This document shows positions 25,566 to 33,607 of a stretch of DNA of 64,000 bases, in pieces; positions within the stretch are counted from its first letter, which is position 1; the number at the start of each line of letters is the position of its first letter. The DNA lies in the NCBI RefSeq assembly GCF_027604915.1, contig NZ_JAJAQC010000004.1, forward strand, positions 62,001 to 126,000, given 5' to 3'. The notes under the pieces were generated by a model that did no database searches, was not told the origin of the DNA, and was given only the letters and a program-made list of their open reading frames with translations. A program made the translations under genes and the position numbers. Origin of the DNA: Streptomonospora mangrovi. GTDB lineage: Bacteria > Actinomycetota > Actinomycetes > Streptosporangiales > Streptosporangiaceae.

Positions 25566-26258
25566 TCACTCCGATCGCCGGCTGATCCTGGCGGCCACGG
25601 CGTCGAGGACCCACTCCAGGCCGGTGGCGAAGGACTCCTCGGCGTCCACGTGGGTGGCCTCGCGGACGGCCCTGGCCAGGGCCGGGAAGCGGCCCGTGGC
25701 CAGCATCCGCTCCACGTGCGGGCCCGAGGCGCGCTGCCAGTCGCTCTTGGACAGGCCGGTGGCGCGCTCGGCGCGAAGGTTGGCCACCTCACGGCGGATC
25801 GCGCCGATAGTGTAGGCGTTGACGGTCTCCACGGCGCGCAGGGCGGTGTCGATGTCGGTGCGGCCGTCGAGGGGCGCCAGTGTGGCCTCGGTCGCGGCGA
25901 GGGCGTTGGGGCCCAGGGTCGGGCGGCCGCCCAGCAGGTCGGCCAGCCACGGGTGGCGCAGGGCGGCCCGGCGGGTGCGGTGGGCGCGCACGCGCAGCGC
26001 CTCCCGCCACTGGGAGGGCGGCTCCTCGGGCAGGATCTCGGCGTGGACCTCGTCCACCATGAGGTCGAACAACTCCTCCTTGGTGGCGATGAAGCCGTAC
26101 AGCCGCATCGGCCCGACGTCCAGCCGGGCGGCGACCTTGCGCAGCGACACCGCCTCCAGCCCGCCCTCATCGGCCAGGGCGAGGGCGGCGGCGACGATGC
26201 GCTCGCGGTCGAGCGGCGCGGGGCGGGCCGGGGGCTCGGGGCGGTCCCACACAGTCAT
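25566..26258 (-). CDS. TetR-family regulator of the TetR/TetR_C type
   Basis: 230 residues. HTH LRKVAARLDVGPMRLYGFIA is the variant of the classical TetR subgroup; the C-terminus (FATGLEWVLDAVAARI) is the typical end of TetR_C-containing proteins. ATG 26258 chosen over an upstream in-frame codon lying in the operator. Divergent, 53 bp apart, from a TetX-like flavin monooxygenase. Together they resemble a resistance-type pair; the effector is unknown. Confidence 0.9.
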   Translation of the reverse strand: MTVWDRPEPPARPAPLDRERIVAAALALADEGGLEAVSLRKVAARLDVGPMRLYGFIATKEELFDLMVDEVHAEILPEEPPSQWREALRVRAHRTRRAALRHPWLADLLGGRPTLGPNALAATEATLAPLDGRTDIDTALRAVETVNAYTIGAIRREVANLRAERATGLSKSDWQRASGPHVERMLATGRFPALARAVREATHVDAEESFATGLEWVLDAVAARISRRSE

Positions 26259-26273
26259 GATGACACCGTACAG

Positions 26274-26309
26274 TTGCGATACGCCGTACACGGTCAATAC
26301 AGTGTATCG
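26274..26309 (+). promoter_or_regulatory. Promoter and operator of the TetX-like gene
   Basis: TTGCGA (26274-26279), 18 bp, TACAGT (26298-26303). Outer arms CGATAC (26277-26282) and GTATCG (26304-26309) are perfectly inverted, with TACAC/GTGTA inside them. The predicted start of transcription falls at about 26310, two bases before the ATG, so the mRNA may be leaderless. Confidence 0.65.
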
Positions 26310-26311
26310 CC

Positions 26312-27472
26312 ATGAGACAACGTATCGCCGTGGTCGGCGCCGGCCCCGCCGGTCTGACCTGCGCCCGCGTTCTGCACCGCCACGGCCGTGCCGTCACCGT
26401 GCTGGAGCGCGACGCCGGCCCCCACGCCCGCCCGCCCGGCGGCACGCTGGACCTGCACGAAGAGCTGGGCCAGGCCGCTCTGGAGCGGGCGGGACTGCTG
26501 GACCGGTTTCGGGCGCTGTCCCGGCCCGAGGGGCAGGCCATGCGCATCCTGGACGTGGACGGCACCGTCCTGCGCGACTGGCAGCCCCGCCCGGAGGAGC
26601 GGGCCAACCCCGAGATCGACCGGGGACAGCTCCGCGACCTGCTCATCGGCCCCCTCCCGGTGCGGTGGGGCCACGGCGTGGCGGAGGTGGGCCCGCCAAC
26701 GCGCGGCGGTGTGCCGGTCCACTTCACTGACGGCCGCCAGGAGACCTTCGACCTGGTGATCGGCGCGGACGGCGCCTGGTCCCGCGTCCGCCCGGCCCTC
26801 TCCCCGGCCACTCCCCGCTACACCGGCGTCACCCTGGTCGAGACCTCCCTGGACGACGTCGACACCCGCCACCCCGACCTCGCCCGGCTGGTCGGTGACG
26901 GCTCCCTGGCCGTGTACGGGGTGAACCGCGCCCTGGTCGCCCAGCGCAACAGCGGCGGCCACGTCAAGGTCTACGCCCAGTTCCGCGCGCCGCTGGACTG
27001 GCACACCGACCCCGCCCGCCACCTGGGCCTGAGCCCGCGCGCGGGAGTGGACCCGGCCGACGCCGCGGCGGTGCGCGCCACGCTGCTGGACCTGTTCGCG
27101 GGCTGGGCCGATCCACTCCTCGACCTGCTGCGCCGGGGCACCGCCTTCGCCCACCGCCCGATCCACGTCCTGCCCCCGGGCCACACCTGGCCCCATGTCG
27201 CCGGGGTGACGCTCCTGGGCGACGCCGCCCACCTGATGCCCCCGCTGGGGGCCGGCGCCAACCTCGCGATGGCCGAGGGCGCCGAACTCGCCGAGGCCCT
27301 CGCCGCCGCAGACGGCTTCGACGACCTGGACGCGGCCGTGCGCGCCTTCGAAAAGCGCACGTGGGCGCGGGCCGGCCGGTGGGCCGCGATCACCACGGCC
27401 GGCCTGGAGCGCCTGGTGAGCGCCGACCCCGCCCAGGCGATCGCCCTGTTCGACGAGGTCCAGCCGTCCTGA
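26312..27472 (+). CDS. TetX-like FAD-dependent monooxygenase
   Basis: 386 residues, class A flavoprotein monooxygenase; TetX has 388. FAD motif VVGAGPAGLTCARVL at 7-21; PPGGTLDLHEELGQ (TetX: GGTLDLHKGSGQ); NPEIDRGQLRDLL (TetX: NPEINRNDLRAIL); GADGAWSRVR; GDAAHLMPPLGAGANLAM. These shared blocks place it in the TetX neighbourhood rather than with generic phenol hydroxylases. TetX inactivates tetracyclines by hydroxylation; whether this one does is not shown by the sequence. Under control of the divergent TetR. ATG 26312 lacks a clear ribosome site. Confidence 0.87.
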   Translation: MRQRIAVVGAGPAGLTCARVLHRHGRAVTVLERDAGPHARPPGGTLDLHEELGQAALERAGLLDRFRALSRPEGQAMRILDVDGTVLRDWQPRPEERANPEIDRGQLRDLLIGPLPVRWGHGVAEVGPPTRGGVPVHFTDGRQETFDLVIGADGAWSRVRPALSPATPRYTGVTLVETSLDDVDTRHPDLARLVGDGSLAVYGVNRALVAQRNSGGHVKVYAQFRAPLDWHTDPARHLGLSPRAGVDPADAAAVRATLLDLFAGWADPLLDLLRRGTAFAHRPIHVLPPGHTWPHVAGVTLLGDAAHLMPPLGAGANLAMAEGAELAEALAAADGFDDLDAAVRAFEKRTWARAGRWAAITTAGLERLVSADPAQAIALFDEVQPS

Positions 27473-27496
27473 CCCCTGCGCCGGGCGGGCCGCCGG

Positions 27497-28234
27497 TCAG
27501 GCGGGGGTCAGGACGCAGAACTCGTTGCCCTCGGGGTCGGTGAGCACCGTCCAGGGCACGCCCGACTGCCCGATGTCGGCGTCCCGCGCGCCCAGTTCCC
27601 GCAGCCGCTCGACCTCCGCCGCCTGGTCGTCGCCCGGGTAGGGGCGCAGGTCGAGGTGGACGCGGTTCAGCCCGGTCTTGGCGTCGGGGGTGCGCACGAA
27701 CTCCACATAGGGGCCGACGCCCTCAGCGGAGCGCAGCCCGGCCCCGTCCTCGCCGACCTCGTGCACGGTCCAGTCGGTGGCCGCGCTCCAGAACCGCGCC
27801 ATCGCCACGGGGTCGGCGCAGTCCACCACCACCGCCCCGATCGGGCCGGTGTCGCGGTAGAGGGGGCGCGGCTCAAGGACGCAGAACTCGTTGCCCTCGG
27901 GGTCGGCGAGCACCGTCCAGGGCACCTCGCCCTGGCCGATGTCGACCGGCCTGGCGCCCAGCTCCCGCAGCCGCCGCACCGTCTGCTCCTGGTGGTCGGC
28001 CGAGTGCGTGGCCAGGTCCAGGTGGACGCGGTTCTTGCCGGTCTTGGGTTCAGCGACGGTCACGAGGTCGATGACGAGCGCGCTGGCGTGCGGGTAGGCG
28101 AAGCCCGCCGGTTCGATGTTGGTCTCCTCAGCAGTGTCGGCGGTGACCTCCCAGCCGACCGCCTGCGCCCAGAAGCGGCTCAGCCGCGACGGGTCGGCGG
28201 CCTTGATGTTGACCTGGACGAATCTCAGTGCCAT
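27497..28234 (-). CDS. Two-domain VOC (Glyoxalase_6) protein
   Basis: 245 residues made of two tandem VOC half-units, each ending in nearly the same block: GEVPWTVLADPEGNEFCVL and GVPWTVLTDPEGNEFCVL, preceded by NRVHLDL and LRELGAR. The internal repeat shows an old duplication. VOC proteins include glyoxalases, dioxygenases and binding-type resistance proteins; no function can be assigned. ATG 28234 has GAAAGG upstream. Convergent with the TetX-like gene. Confidence 0.9.
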   Translation of the reverse strand: MALRFVQVNIKAADPSRLSRFWAQAVGWEVTADTAEETNIEPAGFAYPHASALVIDLVTVAEPKTGKNRVHLDLATHSADHQEQTVRRLRELGARPVDIGQGEVPWTVLADPEGNEFCVLEPRPLYRDTGPIGAVVVDCADPVAMARFWSAATDWTVHEVGEDGAGLRSAEGVGPYVEFVRTPDAKTGLNRVHLDLRPYPGDDQAAEVERLRELGARDADIGQSGVPWTVLTDPEGNEFCVLTPA

Positions 28235-28315
28235 GGGCGGCCTTTCAGCAGGTGGCGGGCTGCGGCCATGCCAGGGTGGTGGGTGGGGCCGCCGCGGCGC
28301 AACCGGTTTCCCGCC

Positions 28316-28354
28316 GCGCGCCGTCGGGCCGCGCCGAGCGCCCCGACGGCGCGC
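28316..28354. other. Strong hairpin in the divergent VOC/LLM gap
   Basis: Perfect 13-bp stem GCGCGCCGTCGGG (28316-28328) and CCCGACGGCGCGC (28342-28354) with a 13-base loop. It lies between divergent genes, so it is not an ordinary terminator; it could be an attenuator or leader structure of the LLM gene (start 28480) or a binding site. Confidence 0.7.
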
Positions 28355-28479
28355 GGTGCTCCTTTGCCCGGTCCATGCCCGGCGCCCCGCTTGGCCGGGC
28401 GCCGGGGCGGGTAGCGGCAGCGGCGGGCGCCGCGCGGGTCTGCCGTCGGCGCGCGGTCGAGCCGGGCGAGGAGGAGCCA

Positions 28480-29571
28480 ATGCAGTTCGGGGTCTTCAGC
28501 GTCGGCGACGTCACACCCGACCCCCTCACGCACCGCGCCCCCACCGAGCACGAGCGGATCCAGGCCATGGTGCGCATCGCGCTCAAGGCCGAGGAGGTCG
28601 GCCTCGACGTCTTCGCCACCGGCGAGCACCACAACCCTCCGTTCGTGCCCTCCTCGCCCACCACCCTGCTCGGCTACATCGCCGCGCGCACCCGGCGGCT
28701 GGTGCTGTCCACCGCCACCACGCTGGTCACCACCAACGACCCGGTGAAGATCGCCGAGGACTACGCGATGCTCCAGCACCTGGCCGAGGGGCGCATGGAC
28801 CTGATGCTGGGGCGCGGCAACACCGGCCCGGTCTACCCGTGGTTCGGCAAGGACATCCGCCAGGGCATCGACCTCGCCCTGGAGAACTACGCGCTGCTGC
28901 ACCGGCTGTGGCGCGAGGACGTCGTCGACTGGGAGGGCCGCTTCCGCACGCCCCTCCAGTCCTTCACCGCCACGCCGCGCCCCCTCGACGGGATCCCGCC
29001 GTTCGTGTGGCACGGGTCGATCCGCAGCCGCGAGATCGCCGAGCAGGCCGCCTACTACGGCGACGGGTTCTTCGCCAACAACATCTTCTGGCCCAAGGAG
29101 CACTTCCAGCGGCTCATCCGCATCTACCGTCTGCGCTTCGCCCACTACGGCCACGGCGACCCCGACCAGGCCGTGGTCGGGCTGGGCGGGCAGGTCTTCA
29201 TGCGGCCCAACTCCCAGGACGCGGTGCGGGAGTTCCGGCCCTACTTCGACAACGCCCCCGTCTACGGCCACGGCCCCTCCCTGGAGGAGTTCATGGCCGA
29301 GACGCCGCTGACGGTGGGCAGCCCCCAGCAGGTCATCGACCGCACCCTGGCGTTTCGCGAGTACTTCGGCGACTACCAGCGGCAGTTGTTCCTGATGGAC
29401 CACGCCGGCCTGCCGCTGGCGAGTGTCCTGGAGCAGTTGGACATCCTCGGCGAGGAGGTCGTCCCGGTGCTGCGTGCGGAGTTCGCCGCCGGGCGCCCTG
29501 ACCGGGTGCCCGACGCCCCCACCCACGCGAGTCTGCTCGCCCGAGCCGCCGAGGAGCCCGACCCGACATGA
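28480..29571 (+). CDS. LLM-class flavin-dependent monooxygenase, CE1758 type
   Basis: 363-residue luciferase-like TIM-barrel enzyme (MQFGVFSVGDVTPDP ... GEHHNPPF ... RTRRLVLSTATTLV ... LMLGRGN). The overlapping next gene encodes a CE1759-type FMN reductase, so this is a two-component flavin monooxygenase in which the partner supplies reduced FMN. Ribosome site GAGGAG precedes ATG 28480. Substrate unknown. Confidence 0.92.
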   Translation: MQFGVFSVGDVTPDPLTHRAPTEHERIQAMVRIALKAEEVGLDVFATGEHHNPPFVPSSPTTLLGYIAARTRRLVLSTATTLVTTNDPVKIAEDYAMLQHLAEGRMDLMLGRGNTGPVYPWFGKDIRQGIDLALENYALLHRLWREDVVDWEGRFRTPLQSFTATPRPLDGIPPFVWHGSIRSREIAEQAAYYGDGFFANNIFWPKEHFQRLIRIYRLRFAHYGHGDPDQAVVGLGGQVFMRPNSQDAVREFRPYFDNAPVYGHGPSLEEFMAETPLTVGSPQQVIDRTLAFREYFGDYQRQLFLMDHAGLPLASVLEQLDILGEEVVPVLRAEFAAGRPDRVPDAPTHASLLARAAEEPDPT

Positions 29572-30239
29572 GCACCCCAGCGCAGTCCCAGCGGCTCAGC
29601 CTGGTGGCCGTCTCGGCGGGGCTGGGCCGGCCCTCGGCAACGCGGCTGCTGGTGGACCGGCTGACCGCCGCCACCGCCGAGCGGCTCGCCGAGCACGGCG
29701 CGGCCCCCGCCACGCGCGTCGTGGAACTCCGCGAGCACGCCTCCGACATCGCCAACGCCATGGTGACGGGCTTTCCCGGCAGCGGGCTGCGCGCGGCGGT
29801 GGAGGCCGTGGCCGGCGCCGACGGCGTCATCGCGGCCACCCCCGTCTTCACCGCCTCCTACAGCGGGCTGTTCAAGTCCTTCATCGACGTGCTGGAGGAC
29901 ACCGCCCTGGCGGGCACGCCCGTGCTGCTGGCCGCCACGGGCGGCACCATGCGCCACTCCCTCATGCTGGAGCACACGATGCGCCCGCTGTTCGCCTACC
30001 TGCGCGCGCTGACCGTCCCCACCGGCGTGTTCGCCGCCTCCGACGACTGGGGCGCCGGCGGCGACTCCTACACCGCCGACCTGTCCCGGCGCATCGACCG
30101 GGCCGCCGGCGAACTGGCGGCCTTCATGGCCGGGCGTCCCCGGCCGGGCGGCGCGCACGGCACGGCCGAGGAGGACGAGGACGCGGTGGTGCCGTTCGAG
30201 CAGCGCCTGGCCCAGATCCGCGAACCTGGAGGTGGCTGA
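29568..30239 (+). CDS. NADPH-dependent FMN reductase, CE1759 family
   Basis: 223 residues, flavodoxin-like reductase: SAGLGRPSATRLLVDRL (FMN phosphate loop), TPVFTASYSGLFKSFIDVL, and LAATGGTMRHSLMLEHTMRP, all typical of the CE1759 family. ATG overlaps the LLM stop (ATGA). Provides reduced FMN to the LLM partner; the pair is a recognised gene duo in actinobacteria. Confidence 0.92.
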   Translation: MSTPAQSQRLSLVAVSAGLGRPSATRLLVDRLTAATAERLAEHGAAPATRVVELREHASDIANAMVTGFPGSGLRAAVEAVAGADGVIAATPVFTASYSGLFKSFIDVLEDTALAGTPVLLAATGGTMRHSLMLEHTMRPLFAYLRALTVPTGVFAASDDWGAGGDSYTADLSRRIDRAAGELAAFMAGRPRPGGAHGTAEEDEDAVVPFEQRLAQIREPGGG

Positions 30240-30559
30240 TGTCCACCGCACCGACCCCGGGCGTCACCGTCCGCGACAACCCGGCCGCCGGGCGCTTCGA
30301 GATCCTGGAGGCCGGCCGCCTCAGCGGCTACACCCGCTACGACGCGGGGGAGTGGTCGGTCGTCTTCACGGCGACCTCCCTGGACCCGGGCGCGTCGGGG
30401 CTGTGCGACCGCCTCCTGGCCGAGGCGCTGGAGGCGGTGGGCGGGCTGGGCAAGGCCGTGCTGCCCGAGTGCTGCTGCGTGGCGCGGTTCATCGCCGAGC
30501 ACCCCGAGTACCGCGACCTGGTGCCCGAGCCGCGCCGGGCGCACTACGGCCTGGAATGA
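30239..30559 (+). CDS. GNAT-like acetyltransferase (YjdJ/CG type)
   Basis: 106 residues, small GCN5-related N-acetyltransferase: FEILEAGRLSGYTRYDAGEW, LAEALEAVGGLGKAVLPECCCVARFIAEHPEY, matching the short family whose signature is P.C.....I..HPEY. The ATG overlaps the preceding stop (TGATG), so it is the third gene of the LLM operon. Substrate unknown. Confidence 0.87.
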   Translation: MSTAPTPGVTVRDNPAAGRFEILEAGRLSGYTRYDAGEWSVVFTATSLDPGASGLCDRLLAEALEAVGGLGKAVLPECCCVARFIAEHPEYRDLVPEPRRAHYGLE

Positions 30560-30562
30560 GGC

Positions 30563-30577
30563 CGGGGCGCGGCCCCG
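30563..30577 (+). terminator. Short GC hairpin after the LLM operon
   Basis: CGGGGC-GCG-GCCCCG directly after the stop of the acetyltransferase gene. Compact stem with a 3-base loop; no T-run. Confidence 0.45.
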
Positions 30578-30636
30578 CCGGTGGGCGCTCCGCCGGCGGT
30601 GAGGGGGTGTGGCCGCGCGCGTGCCGCCGGTCGCGC

Positions 30637-30909
30637 TCAGGTGTCGAGTTCGACCGCGGCGGTGGCGTGCACGGGCGGCGACTGGAGCGCCAGTGCCCGC
30701 GCGATGGCCGGGACCTCCGGGTCGGCGAGGAACCCCGCGTAGTCCTCGGCGTCCCAGTCGAAGACCGACCACGCGCGGTGCGGGTCGTCGGGGTCGAAGT
30801 AGACCCGGGCGCCCCGGCAGCCGTGCTCGGCCCGTTTGCGCGCGCCGACGGTCGCGAAGACCTCCAGGAACCGCTCGGGGTCACTGACTTTGGCGATGGT
30901 GACGATCAC
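30637..30909 (-). CDS. Antibiotic-biosynthesis-monooxygenase-like small protein
   Basis: 90 residues, predicted dimeric alpha-beta barrel: IVTIAKVSDPERFLEVFATV, RVYFDPDDPHRAWSVFDWD, FLADPEVPAIARALALQ. This fold includes ABM monooxygenases and stress proteins. I chose GTG 30909 because GGGGAGCAGGCT is just upstream; longer starts add unrelated residues. Alone between two units. Confidence 0.72.
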   Translation of the reverse strand: MIVTIAKVSDPERFLEVFATVGARKRAEHGCRGARVYFDPDDPHRAWSVFDWDAEDYAGFLADPEVPAIARALALQSPPVHATAAVELDT

Positions 30910-31002
30910 AGCCTGCTCCCCAGGACCGAAGAGGAATTGCCGCCTCGGTCCGCACGATAGGACCCCGACCGGGGGTGAGGTCAACGCCCGGGGGCGCTCG
31001 CC

Positions 31003-31590
31003 TCAGCGGCGGGCGAGCCAGGTCACGGCGGCGCCGTTGGCGAAGGCCGCGCGCTCGGTCACCGTGAACGCCGTCGGGTCGAACCCGCCGTCGAAGGCGG
31101 GCACGCCCGCGCCGGCGACCACGGGGTAGGTCTTGAGGATCAGCGCGTCGATCTCGGGCAGCAGGGCGCCGGCGAGGCGGCCGCCGCCGCACAGCCAGAT
31201 GTCGGCGCCCGGTTCGGCCTTGAGGCTGCGGACCAGGGCCAGGGGGTCGGCGGTCACGGTCACCGCCGGGTCGGTGTCCGGTGCCAGGGTCGAGGAGACG
31301 ACGTACTGGCGCAGGTGGGCATAGGGGCTGGTGACGCCGGTGGACTCCTGGTTGAGGCGGTAGGTGCCGGCGCCCATGACGACCGTGTCGAAGCGCCGGT
31401 TGGGTTCCTCGGCCACTCCGGCGGCCGTGCGGAAGGCGGTGGGGACGGTCTCGGGGTAGCGCGCGTTGATCGCGCCGGCGTAGGCGGCGGCCTGCTCGGG
31501 GTCGCCCACGGGGAAGAAGTCGAACTCGCCGCGCGGGCCGGCGATGCGGCCGTCGAGGGTGAGGGCGACGTAGTAGACGAGTGCGCGCAT
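31003..31590 (-). CDS. Dihydrofolate-reductase-family protein (first paralogue)
   Basis: 195 residues, RibD/DHFR-like fold: MRALVYYVALTLDGRIAGP, TVVMGAGTYRLN, YVVSSTLAPDTDPAV, ADIWLCGGGRLAGALL. This is the divergent reductase family common in actinobacteria, not housekeeping FolA; substrate unknown. ATG 31590 has GGAG 6 bases upstream; an in-frame ATG at 31602 lies inside the inverted repeat. Paralogous to 50209-50805, and both promoters share the same GTAGTACTAC operator layout, so they are probably coregulated. Confidence 0.88.
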   Translation of the reverse strand: MRALVYYVALTLDGRIAGPRGEFDFFPVGDPEQAAAYAGAINARYPETVPTAFRTAAGVAEEPNRRFDTVVMGAGTYRLNQESTGVTSPYAHLRQYVVSSTLAPDTDPAVTVTADPLALVRSLKAEPGADIWLCGGGRLAGALLPEIDALILKTYPVVAGAGVPAFDGGFDPTAFTVTERAAFANGAAVTWLARR

Positions 31591-31596
31591 ACGGGG

Positions 31597-31659
31597 CTCC
31601 ATGTGTAGTACTACGTTTGAAGTGTTATGAACGTAGTACTACACATGGAGCGGTGTCAA
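31597..31659 (-). promoter_or_regulatory. Promoter with a 21-bp perfect inverted repeat built on GTAGTACTAC
   Basis: On the minus strand: TTGACA (31659-31654), 18 bp, TACGTT (31635-31630). A perfect 21-bp inverted repeat (arms 31597-31617 and 31630-31650, 12-bp centre) has in each arm the self-complementary core GTAGTACTAC (31605-31614 and 31633-31642; centres 28 bp apart). One core sits between -35 and -10, the other in the leader, so binding would block transcription. The same layout occurs at 50.85 kb. Confidence 0.85.
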
Positions 31660-31711
31660 TCGGGAGGTGCGGGGCTCCTGCCGGGCCGCCGCCGGTGCGG
31701 CGGACCGGACC

Positions 31712-32452
31712 TCACCTCAGGTGCCGGGCGAAGAACCGCGCCCCCTCGTGCATCTCCGACTGCGGGACCCCGGTGTGCCCGCCCAGGTTGGCGTGCAGGG
31801 ACTTCTCCGCGGAGCCGAAGGCGTCGAACAGCTCCAGGGCCGCCTGGCGGTCGTTGCCCTCGTCGTCCCACTGCACCAGGACCCGCAGCGGGATGGAGAC
31901 CTGCCGGGCCTCCGCGAACGTGGCGGCGGGCACGAAGCTCCCGGCGAAGAGGCAGGCGGCGGCGATGCGGGGCTCGACCAGCGCCAGCCGCACGCCGACG
32001 GCGATGACTCCCCCCTCATAGGCCACCGGGCCGCCGATCTCGGGCAGCTCCAGCAGGGCGTCAATAGCGGCCCGCCACTCGGGGACCGCCGCGTCGACCA
32101 TGGGGAGGACGAGCCGGTCCACGACCTCGGTGACCGGTTCGCCGGCCGCCCTCGCCCGCAGGAGGTCGGCGCGGGCCCGCTCGACGCCGGGCATCGGGGG
32201 CCGGTCGCCGGCCCCGGGCATCTCGACGGTGGCCGCCGCGAAGCCGTGCTCCGCCGCGTAGTGCCGCGCCCGCCCCGCCACGCGGGGGCGCATCCGGTGC
32301 AGCCCGCCGGGGTGGCCGACCAGCACCAGCGGCGCGGGCGCGGCAGGGGAAGGGGAGGCGCCGGGCGTCCACAGGATGCCGGGGATGCCGTCGAGGGTGA
32401 AGTCGCGTTCGAGGACGCCGTCGTCCAGGCGTCGTTTCGAGGTGAAGCGCAC
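31712..32452 (-). CDS. Dienelactone-hydrolase-like protein lacking the nucleophile
   Basis: 246 residues, alpha/beta-hydrolase fold: LVLVGHPGG, ATVEMPGAGDRP, and the C-terminal acid and histidine regions LRVLVQWDDEGNDR and ANLGGHTGVP match actinobacterial relatives. The nucleophile elbow, normally GxSxG, reads YEGGVIAVG: no serine or cysteine is present. Either a binding or pseudo-enzyme subfamily or decay. GTG 32452 has GAAAGG upstream. The gap 32453-32731 holds no gene. Confidence 0.8.
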   Translation of the reverse strand: MRFTSKRRLDDGVLERDFTLDGIPGILWTPGASPSPAAPAPLVLVGHPGGLHRMRPRVAGRARHYAAEHGFAAATVEMPGAGDRPPMPGVERARADLLRARAAGEPVTEVVDRLVLPMVDAAVPEWRAAIDALLELPEIGGPVAYEGGVIAVGVRLALVEPRIAAACLFAGSFVPAATFAEARQVSIPLRVLVQWDDEGNDRQAALELFDAFGSAEKSLHANLGGHTGVPQSEMHEGARFFARHLR

Positions 32453-32731
32453 GGTCGTGCCTTTCGGGAGTGCTTCGGAACGGCGCTCCCGGACGGCCTA
32501 CCGCCCGACCGTGACCCCGAAGGGGAGCACCCATGTCGTCGCTGCGTTCACGGGTACCACCTCCTCGTTCACCGGCACGGCCTCGGGCACGCTAGCAGCG
32601 GGCGCGCCGGCCCGCCAACGGGTTTTCGCGGCGGCCCGGCGCCCCCGGGCACCGGGCCGCCGCCTCCCCCTCCCCCGCGTTTGCGCGGACCGCCGCCCGG
32701 TCTCGTCCGGCCGTGCCCTGAGGGCTCCGGC

Positions 32732-33607
32732 TCAGGCCGGGGCGGTCAGCGGGATCGCGGCGAGCTTGGCCGGGTCGACGACGATGCGGATGCCGGTGAT
32801 CCGCCCTTCGGCGACCGTGAAGGCGATGACGGAGAGCGGGGTCCCGTCGGAGCGCCAGGACATGTGGCCGGGGACGCCGTTGACCAGTACGGGGCGCTGG
32901 CGGGCGACCTCGCCGGAGAACATGCGGGCGCCGGCGGCGACCTTGGTGGCGCCGAGGGTGACGACCACGCCGTCAGGGGTGTCGACGGTCAGCTTCACGT
33001 TGGGGTCCAGGACGCGCAGGAGCGCCTCGAAGTCGCCGCCGAGGGCGGCGACCCGGAAGGCGTGGACGACCTCCCGGTGCTCGGGGCCGGGGCCCGCCGG
33101 CCGGTCCGTGGCTCGGACCTTCCGGCGGGCGCGACTGGCGGTCATCTTGGCGGCGTCGGCCGACTTGCCCAGGATCTGGCCGATCTCGCCGAACGGCACG
33201 CCGAACATGTCGTGCAGGACGAACGCGAGGCGCTCGCCCGGGGTGAGCGAGTCAAGCACCACGAGCAGGGCCAGGCCGACCGAGTCGGCCAGCACCGCCT
33301 GCTCGTCGGGCGCGGGGCCGTCGGCGGGCGTCACCGCGAGGTCCGCGGACTCCTGCCCGTAGGCGGTCTCGGGGTGGGCCTGGCGCGATCGCAGGAGGTC
33401 CAGGCTGACGCGGCCGACCACGGTGGTCAGCCACCCCGCCAGGTTCCCGATGGCCGCCTCGTCCTGGCGGACGAGGCGCATCCAGGCTTCCTGGACCACG
33501 TCCTCGGCGTCGGCGTACGAGCCCAGCACACGGTAGGCGACGGCGCGCAACCGATCGCGCTGGGCCTCGAACGCCTCGGTCACGAAGCCGGAGGGGTGGG
33601 CGGTCAC
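32732..33607 (-). CDS. ECF41/SigJ-type RNA polymerase sigma factor
   Basis: 291 residues: sigma region 2 (LRAVAYRVLGSYADAEDVVQ), region 4 (LDSLTPGERLAFVLHDMFGV and an HTH) and a C-terminal SnoaL-like domain that controls sigma activity in this family. The usual ECF41 DGGG and NPDKL motifs of the extension are altered (PDGVVV, DPAKL). GTG 33607 overlaps the VOC stop (GTGA), so it is cotranscribed with that gene. ECF41 genes usually sit beside a small oxidoreductase, epimerase or decarboxylase; here a VOC protein takes that place. Confidence 0.92.
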   Translation of the reverse strand: MTAHPSGFVTEAFEAQRDRLRAVAYRVLGSYADAEDVVQEAWMRLVRQDEAAIGNLAGWLTTVVGRVSLDLLRSRQAHPETAYGQESADLAVTPADGPAPDEQAVLADSVGLALLVVLDSLTPGERLAFVLHDMFGVPFGEIGQILGKSADAAKMTASRARRKVRATDRPAGPGPEHREVVHAFRVAALGGDFEALLRVLDPNVKLTVDTPDGVVVTLGATKVAAGARMFSGEVARQRPVLVNGVPGHMSWRSDGTPLSVIAFTVAEGRITGIRIVVDPAKLAAIPLTAPA

